From Candidatus Kuenenia stuttgartensis (GTDB lineage Bacteria; Planctomycetota; Planctomycetia; Planctomycetales; Planctomycetaceae), in NCBI GenBank assembly GCA_945904015.1, contig CAMDPK010000015.1, forward strand, positions 1 through 64,000: a stretch of DNA of 64,000 bases, given 5' to 3'. How positions within the stretch are numbered: position 1 is the stretch's first letter; the number at the start of each line of letters is the position of its first letter. A model generated the notes under the pieces. That model was given only the letters and a program-made list of their open reading frames with translations. It was not told where the DNA came from and ran no database searches. Of this stretch, positions 35,957 to 46,000 are shown in pieces. A program made the position numbers and the translations under genes.

Positions 35957-38376
35957 GCAGACGCCGGCATTCCATCGGCACTGCCGGGAATCCACGCTTT
36001 GAGCTTGTTCGCCGACTGATCGACGAAGCTGCCACCCTCGGTCAGCGTGTCGAAGTTCCACAAGGCGACTGTCGAGTCGTCAGCCTTCAGAGGCTCACTC
36101 GGCACCTCTTTGATCGGACGCAGGCCGCGTGAGATGCGCAGGTCGTCGATCACTCCATCGCAGCCGATCACTTGATCGACCAGCGTGCCGATCCCGAGTT
36201 CCTCGTGTGCCGGCTTCAGCGCGGAGCCGAACGCGCCGTCTTTCGCCTTCACTTCTTGATCCGCGACCTGCTTGCCGTCCACAAACAAGCGGATGCGAGC
36301 CGCCTCGAACTGCATCGCCACGAAATGCCATTTGCCGTCGGCAATGTCGGTCGCGGCTCGGACGTGATCGGGAGTCAGGCCCGGCGCGTAAACCGTCAAA
36401 TGCCCGGAACCCGGCATCGTGAAAACCTCCCAGTGCGTCGGCGACGACTTCAATTCGTTCGCGACAAGAATGTTGTACGAGCTTTTGCTGTCGAGCTTCG
36501 TCCACAACTCGACCGTGAATGGCAGCGTGCGGAAGTCGTCGCGGTGATTCACGAACGCACCGCCGATCCGAGTATCGAGAGCTTTCCCAAATTTGCCCTC
36601 AGTCGTGGCCGACGCAGTTCTTCGCGGAGCCTTCTCAGTAACAGTGACTTCACCACGTTTCAGCGACTCTTCGAGCGTCCACGGACTACCGGCTCGGAAC
36701 AGCGTGTTCTCCGTGATCGCGACCGGCGGATCAAAGCTGAGCGGATCACGCCGCGCGGCCCAAACGGTCCCTCGACGAATCAATGCTCCGGCTTTGCGAA
36801 TCGAAACATCCGCGTGGCCAAGCACCGTTTGAAAGACGCGAGCTTTCGATTGCTCGTAAGCCCATGCCAGCGGCTCGTCTTGCTTCGTGACCTTCGAGGT
36901 CGCCGTGACGAGCGGCACGATCGGCAACGCGCCTTGCTGACGGAAATAGAGTTCGTCATCCGTGTCGAACGAAGGCAAGCCAGCCGTGACGGGATGCTTC
37001 TCGCCAGCAGCGGAGAGATCGACCTTGAACGTGCCGAACGCATCGTGACCGCTGAGTCCCGGCTTGTGATCCCAAATACGGCGAACGATCTGCGTGCGGA
37101 ACTCCGGCCAGTCGGCTTCCTTGTTCGGCAACGTGTCGGTCCAACTGCCGTTCGCGAAATGAATGATCGACAGCCCGCCGCCATCGTCGAGAAATTTCTT
37201 GAGTCCCGCTTTCGCCGCATCATTCAGTCCCGGCCGATCCCAACTGCTGTAGTTGAGGACGAGGGCGTCGTAGTTCGTAGCCCTGTCGCTCCGCGACAGG
37301 ACAGCCGTCGCGCCATCGGCAGTCGATGCGCCGTTGACGCTCTTTGGTTTTTCGACGCTGGCTCCGCGCTCGGCTTTCCTGTCGCGGAGCGACAGGGCTA
37401 CGTTTGCCAAGTCGTTCGGGTTCTCCGTGACCTCAACGACGACGCGCGGATCTTGTTCGAGAACCGGGATCAGCGCGGCGGTCGTCTTCCGCCAGTCGTG
37501 GGCCGGATGATTGTGGCCTGTGACAATCAATACGCGGATCGGTTCTTCCATCGTGGAGACCACGCCGGCGGCCGGGACATCGACTCCCGCCGTCCAGACG
37601 ATTGCGTTGAGGATCGTGCGTCGGAAGTTGTCGTCCCACCAGTTTTGGAAGAAGTGTCCGCCGGTCGTGCCGAAGCCTCGGCCGCCGTCTTTGCGTTCGA
37701 CGGCCCACGCGACGACGTGATCTTTTTGCTGCCCCGGAGGTTTCGTCAGCCAGATCGGTTTGACGCGGTCATCGCCGTCGCGGAAGCGGAGGTTGTAGTA
37801 GAACTCTTCGCGCGCGGTGAACGGTTTCACGCCGCGAGCGACGGGGTGTTCGGCATTGCCGAGCGTCACATTCGCGTCCCAGGTGCTGATCGCCGAGAAC
37901 CACTTGTTCGCGGCCGGTCCCTTTTTGTAGTCGAAGTAGCCGCCGACCCATTCGGTGATCTGGTCGTGAACTCGGCTGGGATTGAACGTCGTCCAGTGAA
38001 ATTGGACGAATCCGCAACCTCGCTTCATCTGCCGTCCGAGCGTTTGAAATCGCTCGCCGACGTACAGCGGATGATCGGCCGCGTTGCGGTCACCGCCGTC
38101 GGAGATCATCACAATCGTCGCGGCATCGTCGAGCGTCTTCTCGTCGGTCGGCCAACCATTGAAGTGCGTCTCGACGGCGACCTTGCCCTTCGTGCTCGGT
38201 GACGTGTCGAGCAGATGCTTCAGCAGAATCACGCTCTTTTCGTACTCGTGCGTGTGCTTGCCGTGCCCGGTGATCGGGCCGGCAATCAACACGATCTTCT
38301 TCGGAACAGGTTCGGCTGCATCGAGCCAGCCGGACGCGATCAACAAAAAACTCAGTGCCAAACAACACCGTCGCAT
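35944..38376 (-). CDS. Secreted protein with two ThuA-like domains and a LamG domain
   Basis: This 810-residue protein has a signal peptide (CCLALSFLLIASGWLDAAEP). The first ThuA-like (glutamine-amidotransferase fold) domain spans ~25-275 (VLIAGPITGHGKHTHEYE; GFVQFHWTTF). The second is ~285-550 (VLIVTGHNHPAHDW; LSIIHFANGSW; KPGLSGHDAFG). A LamG-like lectin domain follows to ~790 (FTVELWTKLDSKSSYN; WHFVAMQFEAARIRLFVDG; GVIDDLRISRG). GGAGG precedes ATG 38376. A palindrome (37277-37401) is inserted in frame near residues 325-367. The gene ends ASAKKK then TAG at a slippery A9 run, before the cytochrome frame. Confidence 0.92.
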   Translation of the reverse strand: MRRCCLALSFLLIASGWLDAAEPVPKKIVLIAGPITGHGKHTHEYEKSVILLKHLLDTSPSTKGKVAVETHFNGWPTDEKTLDDAATIVMISDGGDRNAADHPLYVGERFQTLGRQMKRGCGFVQFHWTTFNPSRVHDQITEWVGGYFDYKKGPAANKWFSAISTWDANVTLGNAEHPVARGVKPFTAREEFYYNLRFRDGDDRVKPIWLTKPPGQQKDHVVAWAVERKDGGRGFGTTGGHFFQNWWDDNFRRTILNAIVWTAGVDVPAAGVVSTMEEPIRVLIVTGHNHPAHDWRKTTAALIPVLEQDPRVVVEVTENPNDLANVALSLRDRKAERGASVEKPKSVNGASTADGATAVLSRSDRATNYDALVLNYSSWDRPGLNDAAKAGLKKFLDDGGGLSIIHFANGSWTDTLPNKEADWPEFRTQIVRRIWDHKPGLSGHDAFGTFKVDLSAAGEKHPVTAGLPSFDTDDELYFRQQGALPIVPLVTATSKVTKQDEPLAWAYEQSKARVFQTVLGHADVSIRKAGALIRRGTVWAARRDPLSFDPPVAITENTLFRAGSPWTLEESLKRGEVTVTEKAPRRTASATTEGKFGKALDTRIGGAFVNHRDDFRTLPFTVELWTKLDSKSSYNILVANELKSSPTHWEVFTMPGSGHLTVYAPGLTPDHVRAATDIADGKWHFVAMQFEAARIRLFVDGKQVADQEVKAKDGAFGSALKPAHEELGIGTLVDQVIGCDGVIDDLRISRGLRPIKEVPSEPLKADDSTVALWNFDTLTEGGSFVDQSANKLKAWIPGSADGMPASAKKK
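37277..37401. repeat. GTAGCCCTGTCGCTCCGCGA palindrome inside thuA gene
   Basis: Ends GTAGCCCTGTCGCTCCGCGA and TCGCGGAGCGACAGGGCTAC, 125 bp, same length and ends as 11029-11153. It is read in frame (NVALSLRDRKAERG ... VLSRSDRATN). Confidence 0.92.
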
Positions 38377-38458
38377 GAATGAAACCTCCGAGACAAAACC
38401 AGAGTGCAGCAAGTTAACGCGATTCGTCTCACAGCGGAATTCGCGGCCGGGGACAGGA

Positions 38459-39496
38459 TCAGGATGTCGGGAGTTCGGCCCAATCTTCCAGCCAATCGGC
38501 AACCGAGGCGGCCTCGTTGCCGCTGTGAGTCTTCAGGACGAATCGCCTCGCGGGCTGACCGTCATCGCCGATGAATTGAAGCAGGATCGAGAAGTCGATG
38601 TTCGAATCCACGGCGTGCTCGGCTGATGGGGCGTCATCAATCTCGACGCTGAGCAATCGCGAGCGGGCAATCGAAAACTCCGGCGCATCAGACGTCGGCG
38701 GCCAGGTCACGGTCGCTGAGTCATCATCCAGAATCAGCACCGCCGGTTCGCGACGCACGAGCGAGCGAGTGTGCCAGAACGCCAAACCGCTCAAACCCAA
38801 CAGTACCGCCCAAGTCACGAGCATCGTAATGAGACTTTCACCCCAACCAACAATTAGGAATGCGAAGATCGTGGGGATGCTGAGCACTCCCAAGACCATC
38901 AGTGCCACCACGAATGGTTGCCCGTTGGTCGGCAAGACGCACCACCGCGCGCCGTCTCGACGTAGCGGCACGGACCTCCGCCCGCTCATTCGCGCCCAGA
39001 CCCACCACATGCCGCCAATCGTTACTAAATTGAAGGGAGTTAAACAGAGTGCTGCGAACAAAAGCAGCCCGTCGATCGAGCGGTCCAACGCCACATCTCC
39101 AGGATCGGTTGAGTTGTAAATGACCTGCACCTTCCGGCCTGCCGGGTAGGCTTCGACAATCTTTTGCGCCGCACTGCGTCCACCGGCACTCACTCCATGA
39201 AAATGCACGCGATCTCCGGTTCGTTCTTTCCCATCAACGGTGTACCGATAACGGACCTCTTCGCGGATCGAGTGGTTCTTTCCGCCGCCCCGCTCCCGAA
39301 CTTCGCTCTGAGTGATCTCGCCCGGAGCGCTGGGATACCATTGGGCCAAGCCTGTCTTGACGAATCCGATGAAGACTGCGACATCGGCCACGATCGTGGC
39401 GACCGAAAACAGCAGCAGACAAACGCCAGCAAAACCAGAGCCGGGCAACTGTGGGTGGCGCGTCGAGCCATGTTCGCGGGGGGATTTGACGAGCAT
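38459..39496 (-). CDS. DUF3592 membrane protein
   Basis: This 345-residue inner-membrane protein has a first membrane segment at residues ~22-48, then an extracytoplasmic DUF3592 loop (YRYTVDGKERTGDRVHFHG; VIYNSTDPGDVALD). Three or four further segments lie between residues 140 and 240. The soluble C-terminus (LILDDDSATVTWPP...) ends DWLEDWAELPTS. Function is unknown. It follows the dipeptidase gene by 10 nt on the same strand, so co-transcription is likely. Confidence 0.85.
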   Translation of the reverse strand: MLVKSPREHGSTRHPQLPGSGFAGVCLLLFSVATIVADVAVFIGFVKTGLAQWYPSAPGEITQSEVRERGGGKNHSIREEVRYRYTVDGKERTGDRVHFHGVSAGGRSAAQKIVEAYPAGRKVQVIYNSTDPGDVALDRSIDGLLLFAALCLTPFNLVTIGGMWWVWARMSGRRSVPLRRDGARWCVLPTNGQPFVVALMVLGVLSIPTIFAFLIVGWGESLITMLVTWAVLLGLSGLAFWHTRSLVRREPAVLILDDDSATVTWPPTSDAPEFSIARSRLLSVEIDDAPSAEHAVDSNIDFSILLQFIGDDGQPARRFVLKTHSGNEAASVADWLEDWAELPTS

Positions 39497-39506
39497 CGGC
39501 TAAGTC

Positions 39507-40724
39507 TCACTCTTTCGCCAATTCGCGAGCCACTTCTTCGGATCGTCGCATGACTCGCAGGATGTTGCCGCTCATCAACTGATGAATCTGTGCCGCCGTA
39601 TAGCTGCGAGTCAGCAACACCTGTGTGATGACCGGGTACTTCGAGACGTCTTCCAATTGCTTCGGAGCTTTGTCGATGCCGTCGAAATCCGAGCCGAGGC
39701 CGACGTGGTCGATGCCGGCGACTTTGATGATGTGCTCGATGTGATCGGCGACGTCGTGGATGTCGCCGGATTCGATGGGGTTGTCGGCGATCCAGCGTTT
39801 GCGAGCGGCTTGAAAATCCTTCTCGTCGGGAAACTTGCGGTGCAATTCGCGAGAGACATCAAACATCTTTGCACGCCGCTTGGCCGATTCGGGATGGATG
39901 AAGCCGGAGTAGAAATTGACCATCACGACTCCGCCGTTCTTGGCCGTCAGCTTCAGGATGTCGTCCGGCACGTTGCGCGGATGATCGGCGACGGATCGCG
40001 CCGAAGAGTGCGAGAAGATGATCGGGGCTTTCGTGACGGCCAGAGCGTCGCGCATCGTGTCGGGGGAGACGTGCGATAGATCGACCAACATGCCTAGCCG
40101 GTTCATCTCGCGGACGACTTCCTCGCCGAATTCCGTCAGGCCACCGTGCTTCGCCTCGTCGGTTGCCGAGTCGGCCCAGGCCAGCGTGTCGGAATGCGTC
40201 AGTGTCATGTAGCCGACGCCGAGTTCTCGCAGTCGTCGCAGCTTGTCGAGCGAGTTCTCGATCGAGTGACCTCCTTCGACGCCGATCAGCGAGGCGATCT
40301 TGCCGGCCTTCTGAATGCGGTCGACGTCGTCGGCGGTCTTGGCGAACTCGAAGACGTCGGGATACCGCTTGACCATCGCGTGAATGATCGCGATCTGTTC
40401 GAGCGTCATCGTGAAGGCGCGGTTTTCTTTCGAGGTCTCGGCCGGGACGTAGGCCGCCCAGAACTGCGCACCGACATTGCCGGCTCGGAGTCGCGGGATG
40501 TCGGTGTGAAATCTCGGCACGCCAGCCGCGAGGTCGGCCTTGTCGAACGAGCCGCCGGCTCGTTGCCGGACTTCCCACGGCAAGTCGTTGTGGCCGTCGA
40601 AGACGAAACCGGCGGAGTGGATGCGGCGAGCTTCATCACTGACGACGACGGTGGGCCGATCGGCGGCGGAAGCCGAAACGCAGGGGATCGCGATCGCAAG
40701 CACAAAGAAGAAAATGAGTCGCAT
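39507..40724 (-). CDS. Membrane (renal-type) dipeptidase, M19 family
   Basis: This 405-residue exported Zn dipeptidase has a signal peptide (LIFFFVLAIAIPCVSASA). Metal ligands are visible in FVFDGHNDLPW (HxD), IGVEGGHSIEN (bridging Glu), DLSHVSPDT and IIFSHSSARS. GLGSDFDGID near the C-terminus is the last Asp. It cleaves dipeptides, often with D-residues. ATG 40724 has GGGAG upstream; a further ATG four codons earlier is less likely. It shares a transcript with the DUF3592 gene. Confidence 0.93.
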   Translation of the reverse strand: MRLIFFFVLAIAIPCVSASAADRPTVVVSDEARRIHSAGFVFDGHNDLPWEVRQRAGGSFDKADLAAGVPRFHTDIPRLRAGNVGAQFWAAYVPAETSKENRAFTMTLEQIAIIHAMVKRYPDVFEFAKTADDVDRIQKAGKIASLIGVEGGHSIENSLDKLRRLRELGVGYMTLTHSDTLAWADSATDEAKHGGLTEFGEEVVREMNRLGMLVDLSHVSPDTMRDALAVTKAPIIFSHSSARSVADHPRNVPDDILKLTAKNGGVVMVNFYSGFIHPESAKRRAKMFDVSRELHRKFPDEKDFQAARKRWIADNPIESGDIHDVADHIEHIIKVAGIDHVGLGSDFDGIDKAPKQLEDVSKYPVITQVLLTRSYTAAQIHQLMSGNILRVMRRSEEVARELAKE

Positions 40725-40744
40725 GAAGACTCCCATCGAATTGC

Positions 40745-40866
40745 CGCCCCACCGGCCTCGTGCCGGTGGCTCGCGGGATTTTGCACTACTGCCATCATCA
40801 ACTTGCGAGAATCAGTAGTGCAGAATTCCGCGAGCCACCGAGGCAAGCTCGGTGGGGTGGAGCTAC
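40745..40866. repeat. CCCACCGGCCTCG..GGTGGGGTGGAGCTAC palindromic element
   Basis: CCACCGGCCTCGTGCCGGTG and GGCTCGCGG face CCGCGAGCC and ACCGAGGCAAGCTCGGTGG. The central part has TGCACTACTG and CAGTAGTGCA. Its GTAGCTCC tip provides the TAG stop of the FtsK-like gene on the minus strand. Confidence 0.82.
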
Positions 40867-43800
40867 AGAATTGTGAACTGTGACAAGTCATCGCCAACGG
40901 CGACCGGTTCGGCGACGTCTTGAGCCGGAGTGGTTGGCCGCAGGCGCGAGGCGACGTCCGACAGCCATTCGGGAGTTGGTGGGCCGTACGGGCGGAACTT
41001 TTCGTTCGTCCCTTGATCGACCGAGTGCAGGATTGCTCGGTTCGGGCCGAGCTTGCTGGCCAGTGGGCTGTCGATCAGGTTGCTGGAATCGGACGCGCTG
41101 AGTTGGAAGACGATCCGCACCTCAAACTCGCGCAACGATTGCGAACTGAACCAGCGGCTGACGTTGTTGTACGTGTCGCTCCAGACGAGCGTATGGATGC
41201 CGAACCCTGGGCCGTTCTTGAGCAGGTCGGTGAACTGTTTGCTCGGACTGACCTTCTTCTCGGCACCGCCGCCGAAGCTGAAGCCCATGTCGTCGTCCGA
41301 TTTCTTCAGATCGCGGAAGCGGCCCAGATTGAAGATGACGACGAAGATCGGCGTGTCGTCTCGCGAACCGGATTGCTCGCGGCGAGTCATCTCGGCCGTG
41401 AGCGTTGCCAGCACGGCCGGAACGTCTCGCGGTTCGCCGAGTTGCACGGAGTGTGGCAGCGTGGCTTGCAGTTCTTTCCAAGTCTCTGTCGAAACGCCGC
41501 CGAAGTTGCCGTCGAGGATGACGAACTGCGGAACGGAAATATCAGATTTCAAATTTGAAATCTCAGATGTTTCGTCCGGCCGGACTTGGCAAGCCAAGCT
41601 GATGATGCTGGTGGCCAGCAGCCCGACGGTGGCGAGATCGCTTTGACCAACGACCAGCAGATTTTGGCCACCTTGCGGATGGAACGTAATCGCCGTCGGA
41701 TCTTTGATCGCGACCGCTTCACCGAGCCACGCGACACGCTCTTGCAGCGGAGCTTCCCACCGTGGCGAGTCGATCAGTTGCGAAAGATCGACGTTGCGGC
41801 GTGGGTCGGCGGGGATGTTTCCTTCAAACACGACAGGGAGAGGCATCCGCACTTGCCGGTCCTGCGTCAGTTTCTGCACACGGTCGAGATGAAAATCACG
41901 GCGTTCATCTTCCAGCCACGCGATCTGGAATGGGTGGTTGCCTTCGACCAGTCCGTTGGCGTCGTTGTAGATTGCTTCTCCGGGTCGAGTCAGCAATCTC
42001 GCGGCGGTGTTGTCTTCCGAGAGGATCAGGTGCGCGTCGCTCTCGCTGCATTGCAGAGCGATGCGGACGGCCATCTGGCCCAGCGTGCTCCGCGCCAGCG
42101 AGTACGCTCCGCCGAGCGTTTGCGAGCCGAGCAGCACATGAATGCCGAACGCTCGGCCTTGTCGGACCAGCCGGTCGAGCATCAACGCAGCCGTCTGCGA
42201 ATGCTTGTCGTCCTCGACGAAGAACTCTTGGAATTCGTCCACGACCAGCAGGATGCGCGGCATCGGCTCACCCGGCCGAGCACCGCGGAAACCGGCGAGA
42301 TCTTGCACTCCGACGTCGCGGAACAGGTCGCCACGCTCTTTCAGAATCGCGTCCAGCCGTTCGAGCACACTGACTCCGAACTCGCGGTCGCTTTCGATTG
42401 CGATGACCCGCGCGTGCGGCAGTGCGTGCGTCGCGTAGGTCTTGAACTCGACTCCCTTCTTGAAGTCGATCAGATAGAAGTGAAGTTGGTCTGGGCCGTA
42501 ATGCAGCGCGGCGTTCGTGATCAGGATGTGCAGAAACGTCGATTTTCCAGAGCCGGTCTTGCCGGCGATCAGCACATGCTGCGACGTCCCTTTGCCCAGC
42601 CGCAAGTGTTGCAGCTTGGTCGCTCCCGCTCGGCCGAGCGGCACGTCCAAGCCGCCGCGCGTGTCGCCGGTCCACAACTGCGAGTCCTTCGGCGCGATGC
42701 GTTCAAACGCGACTTCGACTCGTCGCGCGTCCTTCGATTCGTGACCGGCGGCTTTGACCAACTTTGTGAATAACTCCGGCTCCGGCGGCGCATCCAGCGT
42801 GAGCGGGATCGTGCGCAGCTCTTCATCGGTCGAGTGAAAACTGGAATTAGCCCAATCAAACACGGTGGCGTTCGTCGCGAGATCCAGCAGATCGAAATTC
42901 ATGGGCAAGCGGAGCTTGGTATCGACGCTCGCCAGCAGAAACACACCGCAACGCGGGCCGCTGGTCGCGATGCTGATGAGTCGCCGAGCGGCGGCCTCGC
43001 TGAAGTTCGCCGGAAAATTCGCGACAACCAAAATGTGATACGGCTCGGCGACTTCGCCGGCGTGTACGTTGTATTCCTGAATCGAGCGGAATTCGTTGCG
43101 GAGATATTTCTGGAACACGTTCTCCATGTGCTCGGTGAGGTCCGCGAGCCGCTGTTCGATTTGTGCCTGCTCGGTCCAGATGCGGCTGGTGATCATCAAT
43201 TCGTCGTAGTCGGCCAGGTGCATGAACGCGGCGAAGTTGTCTCCGAGACCGACGGGATCGAGGATCGTGAATCGCACTTTGCCGCCGGGCAGCGTCGTCA
43301 GGAATCGCAGCATCGCATTTTGCAAAACGCCCACCGCCGACTCGCGACCTTCGTCCGCAGCTCTGAGCAGCAACGACGGACGATCCGGAAACGGCAGGCA
43401 TGCGGGCAACTTGAACGACAGCCGCTCGGGAACGAGCTGCGGCTCTTTCGGAACACCGTCCGTCACATCATTCAATGCGACGGAAAACTGTCCGAGCCGC
43501 ATGGCCGGAGGAATCTTCGACGGCAACTTGAGCGGGCTGCTGCCCAACGTCCCCCAATCGCGAAACCATTCGTCAACGATTTGGTTGGCCGCATCGACGT
43601 CATTTTCCAACTGCTGCCAACCCGCGAGCCAGGCTTCCGCCATGCGCAGCCATGCCGTCTGAAATCGCTGCGTATTGGCGGTCACTTCGGCGGCATGGTT
43701 TTGGCGTAACTTGGTGAGATCCCAATCGAACCGCGACTTGAGCTTTTCCAATCGCTGCGGAAATTCGGTGTTGGCCCAACTCATCTGTTGGTCGCGGCGT

Positions 43801-44969
43801 TGTGCGATGGCCTTGAGCAGAGTCGGATATTTCTGATTCGCCGCAGCAGATTCCTGAACTCGACGAAACTCGACCCTCTGCAACGTCGCCGCTAGTTCGT
43901 CATCGGCTTTCTTGAGTCCGGCTTCGCGTTTCGCGGTGACCACCTTTTGCCACGCTGTGAATTTTTCTTCGCGATGTTTTCGCTCGGAGTCCGCCAACTT
44001 TTGCCAGCGTTGACGGTGCTTTTGAGCCACTAGATGTCGCTCGAAAATCAGTTCGTAAATTGGAGCCGATTGACCCCGTCCGATCGACAACAGAATGCCC
44101 AGCGTGATGCCGACCGGAAACAGCATCAGCACTCCCGCGACCACTCGCCATTCGTACGGTTCGAGTTTGTTGTCAAACAAGACATTGGGGTCCACGAGAA
44201 AACCGGCGATGCCCCAAAAGATTGCCCACTCGAACAGCGCCAGCAGATACGGCCGCCCGCCCTGAAACAGCGCCGGGACTTTCAGTTTGCCGAGTTCGGC
44301 GAGGTGCGTCTTGAGTCTCTCGCAGGCTTCGTGAAACTGAGCGGCCGACGTGTCGAGATCATTCGTCGGCGCGGTCTTCTCCGGCTTGGGCGGTTCGACT
44401 TCGACGGTTTGCCGTCGCTTCCGCATCAGCAGATCGGCTTGCTCCTTGAGCGCATGGAGTTCGTTCTCCTCGATCTTGAGCTGCTCGTTGGTCTTGCCGG
44501 TGTTGATGCAAAAGGACTCGTACTGGACTTTGGGACTCCCCTCGGCTTCTTCGTCGAAGTACGAAGTGACCATCCAGCGGTCTTCTTCGTTTTTCTTTCG
44601 ACCCGTGTCGGTGTCATCAGCCACTCGCTGCTGGATGGCAAAGAGGACGTCCTGAAATTCGTGCTGGGCGACGTCATGGTCGTCGACGAACTGCGTGCCG
44701 GCATCGATGATCGCCTTGTCGAACTCGGCCTGAATTGCCGCTCGCTCGCGTTCATGAGTCTCGGTCCGTGTGGCGGTGGCGGAGGTCAATTCTCGACCGT
44801 TGCGTTCGGCAGCGGATCGGAATTCCTCAGCCGCCTGTTGTTCGGCCTGGACGCGCTGTTCGACGAGCGTTCGTAATCGACGCCACCACACTCGCTGAGA
44901 TTCGGGAGCCAACGGATCACCGGCCAATACTTCGGTCGGTGCGAGTGTGCGGTCGTCAGAAGTGCTCAT
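40863..44969 (-). CDS. FtsK/SpoIIIE (EssC-like) multidomain ATPase
   Basis: The protein has 1368 residues. Residues 20-250 are coiled coil. Two membrane helices follow (LFEWAIFWGIAGFLVD and VVAGVLMLFPVGITLGILLS, near 250-310), then more coiled coil to ~560. Three FtsK-like modules end it. The first (~590-780, RFTILDPVGLGDNFAAF) has no P-loop. The second has intact Walker A GKTGSGKST (803-811) and Walker B LLVVDEFQEF. The third has a degenerate P-loop (LLVVGQSDLATVG). This resembles type VII secretion EssC/EccC, but no WXG100 substrate is nearby. Start ATG 44969; the frame is open 50 codons further. The stop TAG is in a palindrome. Confidence 0.85.
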   Translation of the reverse strand: MSTSDDRTLAPTEVLAGDPLAPESQRVWWRRLRTLVEQRVQAEQQAAEEFRSAAERNGRELTSATATRTETHERERAAIQAEFDKAIIDAGTQFVDDHDVAQHEFQDVLFAIQQRVADDTDTGRKKNEEDRWMVTSYFDEEAEGSPKVQYESFCINTGKTNEQLKIEENELHALKEQADLLMRKRRQTVEVEPPKPEKTAPTNDLDTSAAQFHEACERLKTHLAELGKLKVPALFQGGRPYLLALFEWAIFWGIAGFLVDPNVLFDNKLEPYEWRVVAGVLMLFPVGITLGILLSIGRGQSAPIYELIFERHLVAQKHRQRWQKLADSERKHREEKFTAWQKVVTAKREAGLKKADDELAATLQRVEFRRVQESAAANQKYPTLLKAIAQRRDQQMSWANTEFPQRLEKLKSRFDWDLTKLRQNHAAEVTANTQRFQTAWLRMAEAWLAGWQQLENDVDAANQIVDEWFRDWGTLGSSPLKLPSKIPPAMRLGQFSVALNDVTDGVPKEPQLVPERLSFKLPACLPFPDRPSLLLRAADEGRESAVGVLQNAMLRFLTTLPGGKVRFTILDPVGLGDNFAAFMHLADYDELMITSRIWTEQAQIEQRLADLTEHMENVFQKYLRNEFRSIQEYNVHAGEVAEPYHILVVANFPANFSEAAARRLISIATSGPRCGVFLLASVDTKLRLPMNFDLLDLATNATVFDWANSSFHSTDEELRTIPLTLDAPPEPELFTKLVKAAGHESKDARRVEVAFERIAPKDSQLWTGDTRGGLDVPLGRAGATKLQHLRLGKGTSQHVLIAGKTGSGKSTFLHILITNAALHYGPDQLHFYLIDFKKGVEFKTYATHALPHARVIAIESDREFGVSVLERLDAILKERGDLFRDVGVQDLAGFRGARPGEPMPRILLVVDEFQEFFVEDDKHSQTAALMLDRLVRQGRAFGIHVLLGSQTLGGAYSLARSTLGQMAVRIALQCSESDAHLILSEDNTAARLLTRPGEAIYNDANGLVEGNHPFQIAWLEDERRDFHLDRVQKLTQDRQVRMPLPVVFEGNIPADPRRNVDLSQLIDSPRWEAPLQERVAWLGEAVAIKDPTAITFHPQGGQNLLVVGQSDLATVGLLATSIISLACQVRPDETSEISNLKSDISVPQFVILDGNFGGVSTETWKELQATLPHSVQLGEPRDVPAVLATLTAEMTRREQSGSRDDTPIFVVIFNLGRFRDLKKSDDDMGFSFGGGAEKKVSPSKQFTDLLKNGPGFGIHTLVWSDTYNNVSRWFSSQSLREFEVRIVFQLSASDSSNLIDSPLASKLGPNRAILHSVDQGTNEKFRPYGPPTPEWLSDVASRLRPTTPAQDVAEPVAVGDDLSQFTIL
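41539..41568. repeat. GATTTCAAATTTGAAATC palindrome inside FtsK-like gene
   Basis: This AT-rich 26-30 bp palindrome is in frame (EISNLKSDIS). It is much more AT-rich than its surroundings. A related copy lies at 46001. Confidence 0.8.
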
Positions 44970-45030
44970 GGTCTCAAGCCGAATCGTCGAAATTGCCCGC
45001 GACGAGGATATCGGGCCGACAAACGGCTTG

Positions 45031-45978
45031 CTACGCCTTGCGGTACACGACACCGCAATCGATCGGCTGAAAGCCGACGGACTTGAACGTCGCCAGCGCG
45101 GCGGTGTTTTCCTCGGCAATGTGAGCCTCTGCCAGTGTGACCTGCTCCTGACGCATGCGGCGGATGACTTCGATCAGCAATGCCTGAGCATGTCCCTGCC
45201 GGCGCGAAACATCTTTCACGACCAATTCGCTGAGGCCGATGGCCCGCTCTCCCCAAGGTTCGACGTACAAATCCATGCCGCTGACCGTCACGGTCGCGAC
45301 CGCGTCACCGCCTGTCTTGGGGACGAGGCGAAACTGCACGTTCTCCAACCGGCCCGTGCGGCTGAACCACCAAAACGTCGGCTGCTCCGGCAACGCGAAG
45401 ATGAACGTCTCCATCTTGCGGCGAATCAGGCTCAGCCGAAAGCTGATGGGATCCCCTTGTTTCAGGCTGCGTTGCAGAACGATGAATTTTTGAGCCGGCT
45501 GAAACCCCAACTTCGCGAGAAACGGGGCCGCATCGGCATTCGATTCCAGAAACCCCGAAACTGACGCGCCGCCGTACAGACCGTGATAGAACGCGTCGCA
45601 TGGCGAGGCCGCTCCGACCTGGATCGAGTTCGCGCCGAGTTGCCGCAAATACGCCTCAGCTCGTGACAGCAGTTCGCGGCCAATGCCGGTACGGCGGTGC
45701 GACGGATGCACGACAATCACATGGATCGCTCCGCCTTCATGTTCGATCCATGCACCGGAGCTGTCGCTGCGAAAGCCCGCATGGACAAACCCGACGATTT
45801 GGTCCGCATCGCAGGCGACGAGAAATCCTGCAGGATCAAAATAGTGCTGACCGAGCAACAATCGATCCAAGGCTTCGTAGCTAAACCCGCGAGCCGCTCC
45901 GCGACCGAGTCCGCTTTCGTGCCACAGTTTCACAAGCTGAGGCGGATCGCTGTTCCGAAACGGCCGATACTCGATCAC
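45031..45978 (-). CDS. Tandem GNAT N-acetyltransferase
   Basis: The protein has 315 residues with two GNAT folds. The first (1-150) has the acetyl-CoA loop VVHPSHRRTGIGRELL. The second (~165-315) has VVKDVSRRQGHAQALL (motif A) and NTAALATFKSVGFQ. The acceptor is unknown. It lies 61 nt upstream of the FtsK-like gene and 58 nt downstream of transketolase, all on one strand. Adjacency to FtsK may be incidental. Confidence 0.88.
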   Translation of the reverse strand: MIEYRPFRNSDPPQLVKLWHESGLGRGAARGFSYEALDRLLLGQHYFDPAGFLVACDADQIVGFVHAGFRSDSSGAWIEHEGGAIHVIVVHPSHRRTGIGRELLSRAEAYLRQLGANSIQVGAASPCDAFYHGLYGGASVSGFLESNADAAPFLAKLGFQPAQKFIVLQRSLKQGDPISFRLSLIRRKMETFIFALPEQPTFWWFSRTGRLENVQFRLVPKTGGDAVATVTVSGMDLYVEPWGERAIGLSELVVKDVSRRQGHAQALLIEVIRRMRQEQVTLAEAHIAEENTAALATFKSVGFQPIDCGVVYRKA

Positions 45979-46000
45979 CGCGGACTCCCTGCGGGAAATC

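Noticed and set aside
36172-38202. 676-codon open frame on the plus strand
   Set aside because: Antisense of the ThuA/LamG gene; no domain, no leader, Arg/Val-rich.
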